Notes: generated from the sequence alone by a model not told the origin. Positions 35,771 to 46,690 are shown, counted from the first letter of the stretch. The stretch: 64,000 bases of DNA from Terrilactibacillus sp. S3-3 (GCA_030437565.1 CP129291.1:1302001-1366000), one strand, 5' to 3'. Program-made: numbers and translations.

Positions 35771-36033
35771 TTGGATAAAACAATGAAGTTTAATTTTTTG
35801 ATGAACAAGATAAACATAATGCAAGAGAAGTCTTGTTTAAAGTTTATGATGCCCTTCAAGAAAAAGGTTATAATCCCATTAATCAAATTGTTGGTTATTT
35901 GATATCGGGTGATCCAGCATACATCCCTCGGCACCGGGACGCACGGAAACTGATCCGCCGGATAGAAAGAGATGAAATTATAGAAGAGCTGGTCACGGCA
36001 TATCTTAAAGAAAAGTGGGACAGAAGAGAATGA
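35771..36033 (+). CDS. ireB: IreB-family regulatory phosphoprotein (YrzL)
   Basis: Small regulator phosphorylated by the PASTA kinase IreK in enterococci. The typical core [51 protein letters not shown] is intact. Start TTG 35771 (LDKTMKFNF) follows GAGGGGATGGGA. One T is missing near 35797, which breaks [16 protein letters not shown]. Overlaps ruvX by 4 nt, forming the conserved ireB-ruvX-yrzB cluster. Confidence 0.88.
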
Positions 36034-36458
36034 GAATTATGGGACTGGATTACGGGACAACGACAGTAGGTGTTGCGATCAGTGATCCGCTCGGCATAAC
36101 GGCCCAAGGCATTGAAACCATCCACTACGTTGAACATAAGAAACATGAAGTGTACGAACGGCTTTCCGAACTGATTAAGACATACGACATTGAGCGGATT
36201 GTCGTCGGACTGCCCAGACATATGAACGGAACGGAAGGATTGAGAGCTGAGGCATCAGCGCAGTTTGCCAAGGGGCTCAAAAGAAAGTATCAGCTGCCCG
36301 TTGATCTTTGGGATGAACGGCTGACAACGATGGAGGCTGAGCGGATTTTACTGGCAGCAGATGTCAGCCGCAAGAAAAGGAAAAAAGTAATTGACAAAGA
36401 AGCCGCTGTGCTGATTTTACAAAATTATCTTGACAGATTGGAGAAAAGCAAATTATGA
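36030..36458 (+). CDS. ruvX: Holliday junction resolvase-like RuvX (YqgF/YrrK)
   Basis: RNase H-fold nuclease family, implicated in pre-16S rRNA 5'-end processing. [19 protein letters not shown] (N-terminal acidic residue in GLDYG), [27 protein letters not shown] and a C-terminal [13 protein letters not shown], all in one frame. ATG 36030 is embedded in the ireB stop; GTG 36015 is possible. No frameshift. Confidence 0.92.
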   Translation: MRIMGLDYGTTTVGVAISDPLGITAQGIETIHYVEHKKHEVYERLSELIKTYDIERIVVGLPRHMNGTEGLRAEASAQFAKGLKRKYQLPVDLWDERLTTMEAERILLAADVSRKKRKKVIDKEAAVLILQNYLDRLEKSKL

Positions 36459-36790
36459 GCGAACACAACCATTATCACATCAATGAGCCTAATCATGAGG
36501 AAGAGCAAGAGCGCATTATTATTCCCGGTGAAAATGGCGAAGAAAATCTGTTTGATATTTTGTTCACATTTGATGTTCCTGAAACGGGCAAATCATATGT
36601 CATCGTCGTACCGGTTGAAGAAGAGCAGGATGATGTGAGCGAGGATGAGGAAGAAGAAGTCTTTGCTTTCAGATATGAAGATACGGATGATGAATTTAAG
36701 CTCTTTCCGATTGAAACGGATGAGGAATGGGATATTGTGGAAGAAATGCTTAATACATTCAGCGAAGAAGAGGAAGAAGAAAGTGAGTAA
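36455..36790 (+). CDS. yrzB: DUF1292 protein (YrzB)
   Basis: Acidic 111-residue protein, intact, overlapping the ruvX stop by 4 nt. Contains the family pattern [24 protein letters not shown] and a C-terminal [13 protein letters not shown]. Conserved in the ireB-ruvX cluster; function unknown. Confidence 0.85.
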   Translation: MSEHNHYHINEPNHEEEQERIIIPGENGEENLFDILFTFDVPETGKSYVIVVPVEEEQDDVSEDEEEEVFAFRYEDTDDEFKLFPIETDEEWDIVEEMLNTFSEEEEEESE

Positions 36791-36791
36791 A

Positions 36792-36814
36792 CCCCTGGAA
36801 CAGGGGATTTTGCT
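36792..36814 (+). terminator. Short hairpin after yrzB
   Basis: CCCCTG gaa CAGGGG followed by ATTTTG; compact stem with a weak T tract directly at the yrzB stop. Confidence 0.5.
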
Positions 36815-36866
36815 ATTACTGCTCACTTCTTTTTGCCGTTTTTCTTCCGGAGAAACGAGGCAGCTA

Positions 36867-36946
36867 GGCATTAAGGCAGAAACGGATGGCGGGATGACGG
36901 CTTGCAGCCTTTGAAGCAGGGTACAAGAAATAATTGCCTTAATACC
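36867..36946 (+). repeat. Long-range inverted repeat before mltG
   Basis: GGCATTAAGGCA (36867-36878) pairs with TGCCTTAATACC (36935-36946) with one G-T, enclosing a 56-nt region that contains a further GGCTTGCAGCC hairpin. No T tract, so not a standard terminator. It is followed about 40 nt later by the mltG -10 box (TGTATAAT, 36987-36994). Confidence 0.45.
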
Positions 36947-37028
36947 GGCGAAAAGTCGATACTGATTTTTTTTTTTCTTGACTTAGTGTATAATGAATGA
37001 GGTTACTCTTTGAAAGGAGCGTCTCGTT

Positions 37029-38123
37029 TTGGAGTCAAGCAAAATTAATCATGTTCGACGTCTGACAGCAGGACTTATTCTGGCATTGGTTGCTGTCATT
37101 GTGCTGTCTGCTGCAGGCTTTGGCCTATACTTTAGACAGGCTCTCTCGCCGATCAATTCACAGAACAAAAAAGAAATGAAAGTGGTCATTCCGAGCGGTA
37201 CATCCGTTTCGGATATTAGTCGTATTTTGCAAAAAAAAGGATTAATCCGCGAGGCATGGGTGTTTCAATATTATGCTAAAATCAAGCATTTGAATCAATA
37301 TAGGGGGCGGGAACTTATTTTTTTTTCCCGTTCCATGTCCATCGGGCAAATGGTCCACGATCTTGAATCGGGCAAGCAAAGGCATGCCATCGTGCTCTCT
37401 GTTCAGGAAGGTCAATGGGTCAAAGATATTGCGGTCCAGATATCGAAAGTGTCGGGACTTAAGGAACAGGATGTATTGGACAAGCTCAGTGATCGGCATT
37501 ATATACAGACACATTACATGAAAAAAAATATCCTTTTTTAAGCCAGGCGATTTTGCAAAAAGGGATAAAATATCCGCTGGAAGGCTATCTGGCCCCGGGC
37601 ATTTATCCGCTTCCTAAGGGGCATATCACACTTGATATGATTATTGATAAAATGCTGGCCAATACGCAATCCACTATTGAAAAATATCAGGATAAAATCA
37701 ACAAAAACAAACAATTAGGATCGGTTCATAAATTGTTGACAATGGCTTCGCTGATTGAACAGGAAGCCCCGAGTTTCAAAGATCGGGAAAAGATTGCGGG
37801 TTTTTTACAACCGTTTAAATAAACAAATGCGGCTGCAGACGGATCCGTCTGTTGCTTATTCGATGCAGCGTCACGCGGTGCGAATTTATTATAACAATCT
37901 TAAAACAGATTCTCCGTACAACACGTATCGCAAAACCGGCCTTCCGATTGGCCCGATTGGAAATCCGAGTGCCAGTGCGATTGCGGCGGCACTCTCGCCG
38001 GTCAAATCGAATCATTTGTACTTTTATTCCAGGCCAAGCGGACAAATTCTTTATTCCGATACTTTCAAAAAACACGAAGCGATCATTAAGAAATATAAGC
38101 ATGAATGGGCGAATAAATCATAA
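37029..38123 (+). CDS. mltG: Endolytic murein transglycosylase MltG
   Basis: Membrane-anchored enzyme that cleaves nascent glycan strands. One N-terminal helix (LTAGLILALVAVIVLSAAGFGLYF) precedes a LysM-like domain (VVIPSGTSVSDISRILQKKGLI) and the catalytic YceG domain with LEGYLAPGIYPL, LLTMASLIEQEAPS containing the catalytic glutamate, and TGLPIGPIGNPSASAIAAAL. Start TTG 37029 after GAAAGGAG. Indels: a compensated pair near 37308-37330 (the alternative frame reads AGTYFFSRSMS), then near 37530 and 37800. Confidence 0.92.
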
Positions 38124-38144
38124 GTCCCGCGAAAGGCCAGAGTC

Positions 38145-38172
38145 TTGAGTCCCCGACGGCTGTTCATATAAT
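38145..38172 (+). promoter_or_regulatory. Promoter upstream of yrrM
   Basis: TTGAGT (38145-38150), 16-bp spacer, TATAAT (38167-38172), about 100 nt before the methyltransferase start. Confidence 0.6.
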
Positions 38173-38269
38173 GATCGGATCTCTTAGGGCTCCGTGCCGC
38201 CCGGCATTAACTTTTGGCAGCCGTTGGAACGGTCTATCTTTCTGCAATGAGCGGGAAAGGGGGAAAAAT

Positions 38270-38922
38270 ATGCCGGACTTTGCCAAACTGTCGGCATACA
38301 CCGCTAGCTTTATTCATGAATCGGACGAAAGAATAAGAGAAAAAAAAAAAAAAAAGCAAGAGAGCGCGGCATCCCAATCATTCAACCGGATTCGATCGCT
38401 CTTTTGCAGCAAATGATCAGGTGGATGAAACCACAACGCATTCTGGAAATTGGCACCGCAGTCGGCTATTCGGCAATCAAAATGTGCTGTTCGAAGAGTC
38501 CGTACACCGATATTGTTACAATAGAGCGCGATGAGAAGATGTTTCATGAAGCTTCGAAAAACATTAAACGATTGGGTCTCGAAAAGCATATCCGGCTGAT
38601 TTTTGGTGATGCGGGGGAAAATCTGCCCGAAGTGGAAGAGGAAGGGCCGTATGACTTGATTTTTATCGATGCAGCCAAAGCGCAATACCGCAAATTTTTC
38701 AACCGGTACGCGCCTATGCTTTCAAAAGGCGGAATGGTTGTGTCGGATAATGTGCTATTCCACGGATTAGTCGTTGATCCTGAGCATGAAACGGCAAAAC
38801 GGCTGAGGCGGCTGGCGGAAAAAGTAAATGATTACAACCACTGGCTATCAGAACATCCAGCGTTTGATACGGTTTTTTTAACAGTAGGTGACGGGCTTTC
38901 GATCAGTACAAAAAAATGCTGA
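38270..38922 (+). CDS. yrrM: SAM-dependent O-methyltransferase family protein (YrrM)
   Basis: Class I methyltransferase of the caffeoyl-CoA/catechol O-methyltransferase type. B. subtilis YrrM (TrmR) methylates 5-hydroxyuridine 34 of tRNA. SAM motif ILEIGTAVGYSAIKM, acidic VTIERDEKMFHEA, DLIFIDAAKAQYRKFF and SDNVLFHG are present. ATG 38270 follows AAAGGGGG. One frameshift lies in the run of about 15 A at 38340-38355; the repaired frame reads KARERGIPIIQPDS. Confidence 0.88.
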
Positions 38923-39196
38923 AGACAGCTGTGTCTGGTTCCTTAGAGACCCTGCGACTATACAGCACCGGCTAGATCTGATAGAATAGTTTCTGACACA
39001 AAAAGACTGATACGTGAATACGGTGGTACAGGTCTTGTTTATTATATGGTGCAATGAATAGTCGCAAATCTGGACTGTCGATAAATATCGCGTTTCTCCG
39101 GTCATTCCGTGAAACGCAGGGGCAGTTTCGCTGACGAAGTGAGAACTTGCCTGATAAAGAAAATATTGTATATGCTGAAAGAGGAGTGTGATTTTC

Positions 39197-39674
39197 ATGG
39201 CCGATAAAAAAATGCACTATATGACGGCGGAAGGAAAAGCAAAGCTGGAGCATGAACTGGAGTATTTAAAGACTGAAAAAAAAAGAAAAGAAGTTGTTGA
39301 AAAGAATTAAGATCGCCCGTGATTTTGGCGACCTCTCTGAAAACTCGGAATATGATGCGGCCAAAGATGAGCAGGCTTTTGTGGAAGCACGTATCCAACA
39401 ATTGGAACAAATGATCCGCAATTCCGTTATCATTGAAGACGATGAAACGACGGACGTCGTCAAAATCGGCAAATCGGTGACGTTCAAAGAATTGCCGGAC
39501 GGCGAGGAAGAAACGTATCAAATTGTGGGAAGTGCGGAATCGAATCCTTTCGAAGGCAAAATTTCTAACGACTCACCGATGGCCAAGGGACTTATTGGTC
39601 TGTCGGTAGGCGAAGAAGTCAGCGTATCGACACCGGGCGGCGATATTCGCGTTAAAATTTTGGCGGTTAAATAA
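39197..39674 (+). CDS. greA: Transcription elongation factor GreA
   Basis: Rescues backtracked RNA polymerase by stimulating transcript cleavage. The N-terminal coiled coil starts [19 protein letters not shown], and [22 protein letters not shown] carries the tip acidic residues. The C-terminal FKBP-like domain ends [12 protein letters not shown]. One base too many in the A-rich 39280-39305 stretch breaks the coiled coil. ATG 39197 after GAGGAG. B. subtilis genes yrrN, yrrO and udk that normally precede greA are not in the 270-bp gap upstream. Confidence 0.92.
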
Positions 39675-39739
39675 GACTATTCAGGTCATAATTTATATAT
39701 AGAGAATGCGTAAGAGCGGTTTGATCTCAAGCCGCCGAA

Positions 39740-39806
39740 AATACACGATTCGTCAAGGCGAGCACATGCAAATGATGATGTGCTCAGGCGGAGGTGTATT
39801 TTTTTG
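39740..39806 (+). terminator. Compound terminator after greA
   Basis: Outer stem AATACAC (39740-39746) / GTGTATT (39794-39800) enclosing an inner perfect stem GAGCACAT / ATGTGCTC, followed by a T run. It is preceded by a separate hairpin CGGTTTGA / TCAAGCCG around 39717-39734. Confidence 0.7.
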
Positions 39807-39860
39807 TTTAAATTGAATTTGTGCCGGGTCAGCAAGAATGATTTTCTTATAAGAGAAAGG

Positions 39861-40080
39861 TTTTATCCCGCATTAACGGGCAGTAAGACTCCCACCTTAA
39901 GGCTTCAATGAATTCGAAGAAGGTAGGTGGGAGATAACTGACCGTAAAAGCCCGATCTTAGGAACACAGACTAAAGGCGCCACATCCTGTGGCAACGTCT
40001 GTGTGACCCACGTCCTGTGGGCAAGAGCTAACAATCAGTGGGGGAGAAAGAAAACTCCCACTGATTGAAGTTTCACTTTA
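39861..40080 (-). repeat. Dispersed structured repeat, copy 2 (opposite orientation)
   Basis: Same family as 18351 and 61583, inverted. Plus-strand order: TTTATCCCGCATTAACGGGC, the CTCCCACC / GGTGGGAG long stem with inner GCTTC / GAAG, then CCACATCCTGTGG (39980-39992) and CCCACGTCCTGTGGG (40007-40021), and the terminal hairpin AATCAGTGGG / CCCACTGATT, ending GAAGTTTCACTTTA. On the minus strand the two small loops read CAGGATG and CAGGACG. The second is nested in ACACAGAC / GTCTGTGT. Best-preserved copy; all stems pair. Confidence 0.88.
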
Positions 40081-40123
40081 TGTTACAATAATTGTGTTGA
40101 TTATGATGAAGGAGGACGTATGA

Positions 40124-40725
40124 ATGAAAAAGGACAAGGCTGAAAAGTCTCCATCGCGCACTTCAAGACGCAAAAAAAGACCGATCGATGGCTCAACTGG
40201 GCGATTGCTATTGTTTCGATATTTATTTTGGTCATCGGTTGTGTCATATTGGTCTCCTTGTTAAAATCCCCTAGCAGCGATGTGGCTGCCACACATACAA
40301 CGTCTCATCATCAGCAAGAGAGCAAGAAAGAGACACAAGCGGCACAGTCATCAAAAAAGAAGGACTCTTCCGAAAAGGCGTCCAATACGGACAGCGAAGA
40401 CTCGGCAAATAAAGATAATGAAAGCAATGATTCAAGTGATAATGCTTCGAATGACACATCGTCTGATACTTCGTCGGCAGCAGATAGTGCCCATCATGCA
40501 TCCTATGACCAAGGGACGGCCGACTGGAACGCACAAGTTGGAGCCATCGCTTCGGCCACCGGTATTGATCAAAATAATATGGTGATTTACTGGTTAGGAA
40601 ACGGCGGCGCACCGAACAGTTCGCTGGCTAGAGTCGCTGCAAAAAGCGCGCCAAGCCAAAAATACGTGGTTCATTTAGTCTATAAAGGCGGCAAATGGCA
40701 GGCTGAAAGCGTACAAAAGCCATGA
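40124..40725 (+). CDS. yrrS: DUF1510 protein YrrS
   Basis: Membrane-anchored, low-complexity protein. Short basic N-terminus, one helix (LNWAIAIVSIFILVIGCVILVSLL), a Ser/Asp/Lys-rich linker (about residues 65-120), and a C-terminal DUF1510 domain ending YVVHLVYKGGKWQAESVQKP. ATG 40124 lies 8 nt after AAGGAGG. One frameshift around 40160 just before the helix. B. subtilis YrrS is encoded next to the PBP gene pbpI; no pbpI is present here. Function unknown. Confidence 0.78.
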
Positions 40726-40784
40726 CAACGATTTTTTGAGGTATACAGATATAATATAAGCTTTAACCGTATAAAAAAGGAATT

Positions 40785-40815
40785 GGCTGGGGATTTTAGC
40801 CCTCAGCCTTTTTAT
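40785..40815 (+). terminator. Terminator after yrrS
   Basis: GGCTGGGG / CCCTCAGCC stem around ATTTTAG, followed by TTTTTATT. Confidence 0.75.
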
Positions 40816-41061
40816 TCATTTTGGCCGGTTTATCATGGCTTTTTCCAGACTTAGAACAGGCTTCCATGATTTCTCCGGATTTGAATAGGCCGAGGTTCGT
40901 CATTCATTGAGGCGACTCGCAGATCGATCATATTGTGAGAAATAAGGACACTTTTTGATCATTGCAATTGGGTGGAAGGTGTGATATGTTGTAACCGTAA
41001 ACCCAATTAATCATACTAATATAGTATATATTTATTTTTAACAAATGGAGCTGAACAATGT
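40816..41061. other. Upstream region of the yrrT operon
   Basis: About 245 bp without a gene. The last 60 bp are AT-rich (ATACTAATATAGTATATA near 41013-41030) and likely hold the promoter; CymR binds AT-rich palindromes at this operon in B. subtilis, but I could not define a box. No S-box (SAM-I) core is visible. Confidence 0.4.
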
Positions 41062-41708
41062 ATGGGACGTGAGTTCGTCGATGACTTCGACCTGTGGGCC
41101 GATCATTATGATAATACGGTTCAAGGGGAAGACAGGCAATATCAGGAAGTATTCAAAGACTATGACATCATTCTGGACGAAGTCGCCGGACATACCATTG
41201 GAAACGTGCTTGAATTTGGCGTTGGCACGGGCAATCTGACAGAAAAATTGCTCCGATTGGGGCACAAGGTATACGGTGTTGAACCTTCAAAAAAAATGAG
41301 AGAAAAAGCGTTGGAAAAATTGCCGGATTTGCCGCTTCATGACGGTGACTTTTTGGAATTTCCCAAACCGGACGGACCGATTCAATCGATTGTCAGTTCC
41401 TATGCTTTTCATCATTTGACTGATAATGAAAAAAAACAGGGCAATAGAGAAATATAGCGGTTTTTTGCCCGTTGGTGGTAAAATAGTTTTTGCAGATACC
41501 TTATACGAGAATGAGATCGAAAAGCGGAAGATCTTGCTTTGGGCTAAAGAGCATCATTTTAATCACCTAGTAAATGATCTGCGGACGGAGTACTATCCGC
41601 TCAAAGCCACGCTTAATGAAAATTTTTCTGCACCATCACTTCGTTCCTTCTTTTCGGCAGCTCAACCGGTTTGTCTGGCTGATCATTGCCGAAAGGGTTG
41701 ACGAATGA
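41062..41708 (+). CDS. yrrT: SAM-dependent methyltransferase YrrT
   Basis: Class I methyltransferase, first gene of the homocysteine-to-cysteine operon. N-terminal [19 protein letters not shown] motif [31 protein letters not shown], then [13 protein letters not shown]. Frameshifts near 41435 and 41622; the repaired C-terminus reads [17 protein letters not shown] with stop 41706-41708. The methyl acceptor is unknown. Its product S-adenosylhomocysteine is the substrate of the next gene. Confidence 0.85.
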
Positions 41709-41734
41709 TGGCGAAGCTGGAGAGGAAGAAAAAG

Positions 41735-42460
41735 ATGAAAATCGGTTTAATTGGCGCCATGGATGAGGAAGTGGCCATTTTAAAAAGCAAAATGGCAGAT
41801 GTTCAAGAGCGGGAAGAAGCCCGCTGTCACTTTTATACAGGCAGGCTGCAGGGCTATGATGTCGTGCTGCTGAAATCGGGCATCGGCAAAGTGAACGCCG
41901 CAATGGGGACGACGCTCCTTATCCATGATTACCGGCCGGATGTCGTGATAAATACGGGGTCCGCGGGAGGATTTAATCCTGAACTTAAAGTTGGCGATGT
42001 CGTGATTTCTTCGGAAGTGCGTCATCATGACGTCGATGCCACCGTTTTTGGCTATGCATACGGCCAAGTGCCGCAGATGCCGGCCAGCTTTAAGCCAAGC
42101 CCGCTTTTGAGCGAACTGGCGGAAAAAGCGGCCAAGGCGGCCGGAGAAGCGGCGGTGGTTAAAGGACTGATTGTCACGGGGAGATTCTTTTATGGCGGAT
42201 GAGGATCGGGTGGCTTTTGTAAAGTCAAAATTTCCGGGACTTCAGGCAGCGGAAATGGAGGCGGCTGCCATCGCTCAAGTTTGTTATCAATTTGCGTTCC
42301 TTTCTTAATTATCCGATCACTATCCGATATTGCGGGAAAAGATTCGAATATCTCTTTCGATCAGTTTTTGGAAACAGCGGCCAAACATTCCGCATATTTT
42401 ATTTTATCAATTCTAAAGGAGCTAACCTCTTATGCCAACCAGAAAAAAAATGAACGTTGA
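41735..42460 (+). CDS. mtnN: 5'-methylthioadenosine/S-adenosylhomocysteine nucleosidase
   Basis: Removes adenine from SAH (giving S-ribosylhomocysteine) and from MTA. Starts [16 protein letters not shown] at 41735; in-frame ATGs at 41705 and 41708 exist. Core [25 protein letters not shown] and, after removing one extra A near 42183, the TGDSF motif, then [11 protein letters not shown] with the catalytic acid region and RSLSDIAG. Another base is missing near 42300. The corrected frame overlaps the luxS start by about 29 nt. Confidence 0.9.
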
Positions 42461-42903
42461 AAGTTTTAATTTGGATCACACGAAAGTGAAAGCACCCTAT
42501 GTCCGATTGGTCGGGATCACGGAAGGCACTCACGGCGACAAAATTTATAAATACGACGTTCGCTTTTGCCAGCCGAATAAGGAACATATGGAAATGCCGG
42601 CGCTTCATTCTCTCGAACATTTGATGGCAGAACATATTCGCAATCATATCGATAATATTTTCGATGTCGGTCCAATGGGATGTCAGACGGGATTCTATGT
42701 GTCTATCGTGAATAATGGCAGTTACGAAGATATTATCGATGCGCTTGAAAAAAAACGCTGAAGGATGTGCTCAGCGCAACGGAAGTGCCTGCCTGCAATG
42801 ATTTCAGTGCGGATGGGCAGCGAGCCACAGCCTTGAAGGTGCGAAAGACATTGCCAAAAAAATGCTTGAGCATAAATCAGAATGGACGGAAGTTTTTGCT
42901 TAA
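42432..42903 (+). CDS. luxS: S-ribosylhomocysteine lyase LuxS
   Basis: Splits S-ribosylhomocysteine into homocysteine and the AI-2 precursor DPD. Metal site [10 protein letters not shown] (HxxEH) and [11 protein letters not shown] are present; the second cysteine/metal region [21 protein letters not shown] appears after repair. Indels near 42750 and 42800. ATG 42432 after AAAGGAG. In B. subtilis luxS is elsewhere in the genome; here it sits directly between mtnN and mccA. Confidence 0.93.
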
Positions 42904-42932
42904 AGCGATTATACGTGGTTGGAGGCGTAAGC

Positions 42933-43848
42933 ATGAGGGTTTATCGAGATGTACACGAGCTGGTCGGCAGGACTCCGCTGGTTGAAATTCATGCTTACCC
43001 CCTTTCTGAGGGGGTTCATTTGTTTGCCAAGTGTGAATATTTCAATCCCGGCGGCAGTATCAAAGATCGATTAGGGGAACGTTTTGTACAGGAGGCACTG
43101 AAAAAGGGGAAAATCAAGCCCGGTGGCACCATTATTGAACCGACGGCAGGCAATACCGGTATCGGCATTGCTCTGGCCGCTGTCGGAAAAGGGATCCACG
43201 TTATTTTCTGTGTACCGGAAAAATTCAGTGTTGAAAAGCAAACGTTAATGAAAGCGCTTGGGGCAGAAATTGTCCATACTCCGACTGAAAAGGGGATGTC
43301 CGGGAGCGATCGAAAAGGCCAAGCAATTGCTGAAGGACATACCAAACAGCTACTGCCCCGATCAGTTTGAAAATCCGGAAAATCCGCAAACGTATTATCA
43401 TACACTGGGGCCGGAGATCTGGGAGGATCTTGACGGCAATATCGATGTATTGGTTGCGGGTGCCGGCAGCGGCGGTACATTTACGGGAACAGCCGAATTT
43501 TTAAAAAGCAAAAACCCGGCAATCAAGACCGCAGTTGTTGAGCCGGTCGGATCCATTTTAAACAGCGGAAAACCGGGATCACACCGGACGGAAGGTATCG
43601 GGATGGAGTTTATACCGCCTTTTGTTAATTCCGACTATTTTGATGCTATTCATACAGTTTCTGACGATGACGCTTTTCGCCGCGTGAAAGAAATGGCGGC
43701 AAAAGAAGGGCTGCTGGTTGGCAGTTCATCAGGTGCAGCGCTGCATGCTGCGCTGATCGAAGCGGCAGCGGCGGGACCGGGCACCAATATTGTGGTTATT
43801 TTTCCGGATTCCAGTGAACGTTATTTAAGCCAAAATATCTACGGGTAG
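42933..43848 (+). CDS. mccA: O-acetylserine-dependent cystathionine beta-synthase
   Basis: PLP enzyme of the cysteine-synthase fold; in B. subtilis MccA makes cystathionine from homocysteine and O-acetylserine. Motifs: PLP lysine in NPGGSIKDRLGERFV, substrate loop EPTAGNTGIGIALAA, PLP phosphate loop AGAGSGGTFTGTAEF and LLVGSSSGAAL. ATG 42933 after GGAGGCG. One frameshift near 43305 separates EKGMSG from AIEKAKQLL. mccB follows 12 nt later. Confidence 0.92.
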
Positions 43849-44994
<1,146 letters not shown>

Positions 44995-45009
44995 ATCAAA
45001 GTACAAGTA

Positions 45010-45040
45010 AACAGCCTCTTAATGAGGCTGTTCGCTTGTT
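45010..45040 (+). terminator. Hairpin after mccB
   Basis: AACAGCCTC / GAGGCTGTT, 9-bp perfect stem, then CGCTTGTTTC; the U tract is interrupted. Confidence 0.55.
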
Positions 45041-45154
45041 TCAGCAGTGATTCTGTCCGTGTTTTTCCGAGATTAATAGGCTTTTCTAATAATTTCCTCG
45101 ATCATTTTCCCTCTTTTCATGTTAAGGTTAGATAATAATAGGGAGGGATGGATC

Positions 45155-45391
45155 GTGAACGATAGAGACAGACAGAAAAACTTGTATTATAAAGTAACGG
45201 ATTATCGCCGATTTAGTTTCCTTTTCTTGTTCCTTGCCGTATTTTTATATGCCGGAACATGGATTCCTTTTCAGGGGAAGACTGAAGCAAAGCTGGAAAT
45301 ACTGTCGGTCGCCAGTTTCATTTTGATTTCGCTGGCTGCTTTAGCCTACTGGCGGATGGCGAAAGCTAAAAAACAACTGCAGCAATTGTAA
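45155..45391 (+). CDS. yrhC: YrhC-family small membrane protein
   Basis: 78 residues, intact, with two helices (FSFLFLFLAVFLYAGTWIPF and LEILSVASFILISLAALAYW) between charged ends. Last gene of the yrrT-mccAB-yrhC operon in B. subtilis, which supports the assignment. GTG 45155 follows AGGGAGGG. Function unknown. Confidence 0.7.
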   Translation: MNDRDRQKNLYYKVTDYRRFSFLFLFLAVFLYAGTWIPFQGKTEAKLEILSVASFILISLAALAYWRMAKAKKQLQQL

Positions 45392-45408
45392 ATATCTGAA
45401 TGTCGGAG

Positions 45409-45450
45409 CTTGGAAGGTAAGCATCATTTGCTGATTTTCCAGGTTTTTTT
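45409..45450 (+). terminator. Terminator after yrhC
   Basis: CTTGGAA / TTTCCAGG across a 20-nt loop followed by seven T. Confidence 0.6.
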
Positions 45451-45510
45451 ATATTCAGCCTATTAAAAGGCAGATGCCTGAAATTTTTAAGAAGTTCCGA
45501 GACACTAGAC

Positions 45511-45538
45511 TTGATTTCCGGCCGGATAATCGGACAAT
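45511..45538 (+). promoter_or_regulatory. Possible promoter of the SDR gene
   Basis: TTGATT (45511-45516), 16-bp spacer, GACAAT (45533-45538), about 50 nt before the ATG. Confidence 0.4.
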
Positions 45539-45590
45539 ATTGAAGTAAAGTTACAATCATACATAAAGAAAAAGAAGGGGCGACAGACAT

Positions 45591-46382
45591 ATGGAACTTG
45601 GATTAAAAGGAAAACGAGCGCTCGTCTTGGCATCGAGCCAGGGCCTTGGCAAAGCAATCGCCAGACAGTTTGTTTTGGAAGGCGTTGATGTTGTCATCGC
45701 CAGCCGCAGTGAAAAGAAACTGCAGGCCGCACAAAAAGAGCTGTCCGGACTGGGAGAAGGGAAAGTGACATTCAGGAAGGCGGACTTTCCAATCTAAGCG
45801 ATATTAAGGAGCTTGTCGGATTTGTAAAAGAACATTTCGGCGCTCTTGATATTCTTGTTAATAACGCGGGCGGACCGCCGAGCGGCTCGTTTTTTTCAAT
45901 GACGGATGAAGACTGGCAAAAAGCGTTCGAGCAGAATTTACTCAGCTATGTTCGGCTGATTCGCGCTACTGTTCCTCTGATTGAAAAAGCCAAAGACGGC
46001 CGGATCATCAACATTGCTTCTTCATCCATCAAGCAGCCGATTGATCATCTTGTTTTATCGAATACATTTCGTTTAGGCATCGTCGGATTGACAAAGACGT
46101 TGGCTACTGAATTGGCACCCAAAAATATTCTTGTTCATACCGTGGCTCCGGGGCGGATTGCCACTGATCGCGTTGCCCATTTAGACGAAGTACGCAGCAA
46201 AAATCAAGGGATCTCTCTCGAGGCGGTACGCGAGCAGTCACAGGCAGAGATTCCTTTGAAACGTTACGGAACACCGGCTGACTGAGTTTGCCCGGGTCGT
46301 GACGTTTCTGGCATCGGAGGCCTGCTCGTACATGACGGGAAGCTCAATTTTGGTTGACGGCGGATTGGTAAGAAGTATTTAG
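45591..46382 (+). CDS. Divergent short-chain dehydrogenase/reductase
   Basis: Rossmann-fold SDR. Cofactor loop LVLASSQGLGKAIARQF, ILVNNAGGPPSG, and a C-terminal SYMTGSSILVDGGL. The active-site region reads NIASSSIKQPIDHLVLSNTFR, with no canonical YxxxK after the serine: the expected position is SNTFR. A subgroup annotated as 3-oxoacyl-ACP reductase-like shares this substitution by my recollection, so classical chemistry is doubtful. Indels: one near 45788 and a tandem CTGA duplication at 46278-46285, which shifts the frame out of AEFARVVTFLASEA. Confidence 0.8.
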
Positions 46383-46471
46383 TTCAATCTAGAGGTTAAA
46401 AAACGAAAAACTATTTTGCAGATATTTTATTGCACCTTGTCCCATCGAAATGGTGATTAAAAAGGGAGAAG

Positions 46472-46511
46472 CCGCAGACCGGCATTTCGAAAAGTGGTCT
46501 GCGGTTTTTTT
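46472..46511 (+). terminator. Terminator after the SDR gene
   Basis: CCGCAGACC / GGTCTGCGG perfect 9-bp stem, 15-nt loop, seven T. Confidence 0.85.
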
Positions 46512-46668
46512 GCTTTTTGAAATTATGAATTTTTTTTATAATATGAGATATTCCTAAATTCGGGCATAAACGATTAAGACCTTGTTGCCGATGTAAGGGA
46601 AGTGCTGCTAAAAAAGGGTTTCTTCAAGTTAATAACGGGGAATTTTAATAAAGCGGCATTTTCAGGGA

Positions 46669-46690
46669 ATTTTCAACTTAGGTTGAAAAT
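46669..46690. promoter_or_regulatory. Perfect palindrome, possible operator
   Basis: ATTTTCAAC ttag GTTGAAAAT, a perfect 9-bp inverted repeat, about 280 nt upstream of the acetate carrier gene. No T tract follows, so an operator is more likely than a terminator. Confidence 0.5.

Noticed and set aside
40816-41061. S-box (SAM-I) riboswitch ahead of yrrT
   Set aside because: No conserved SAM-I core sequences and no terminator in the leader.
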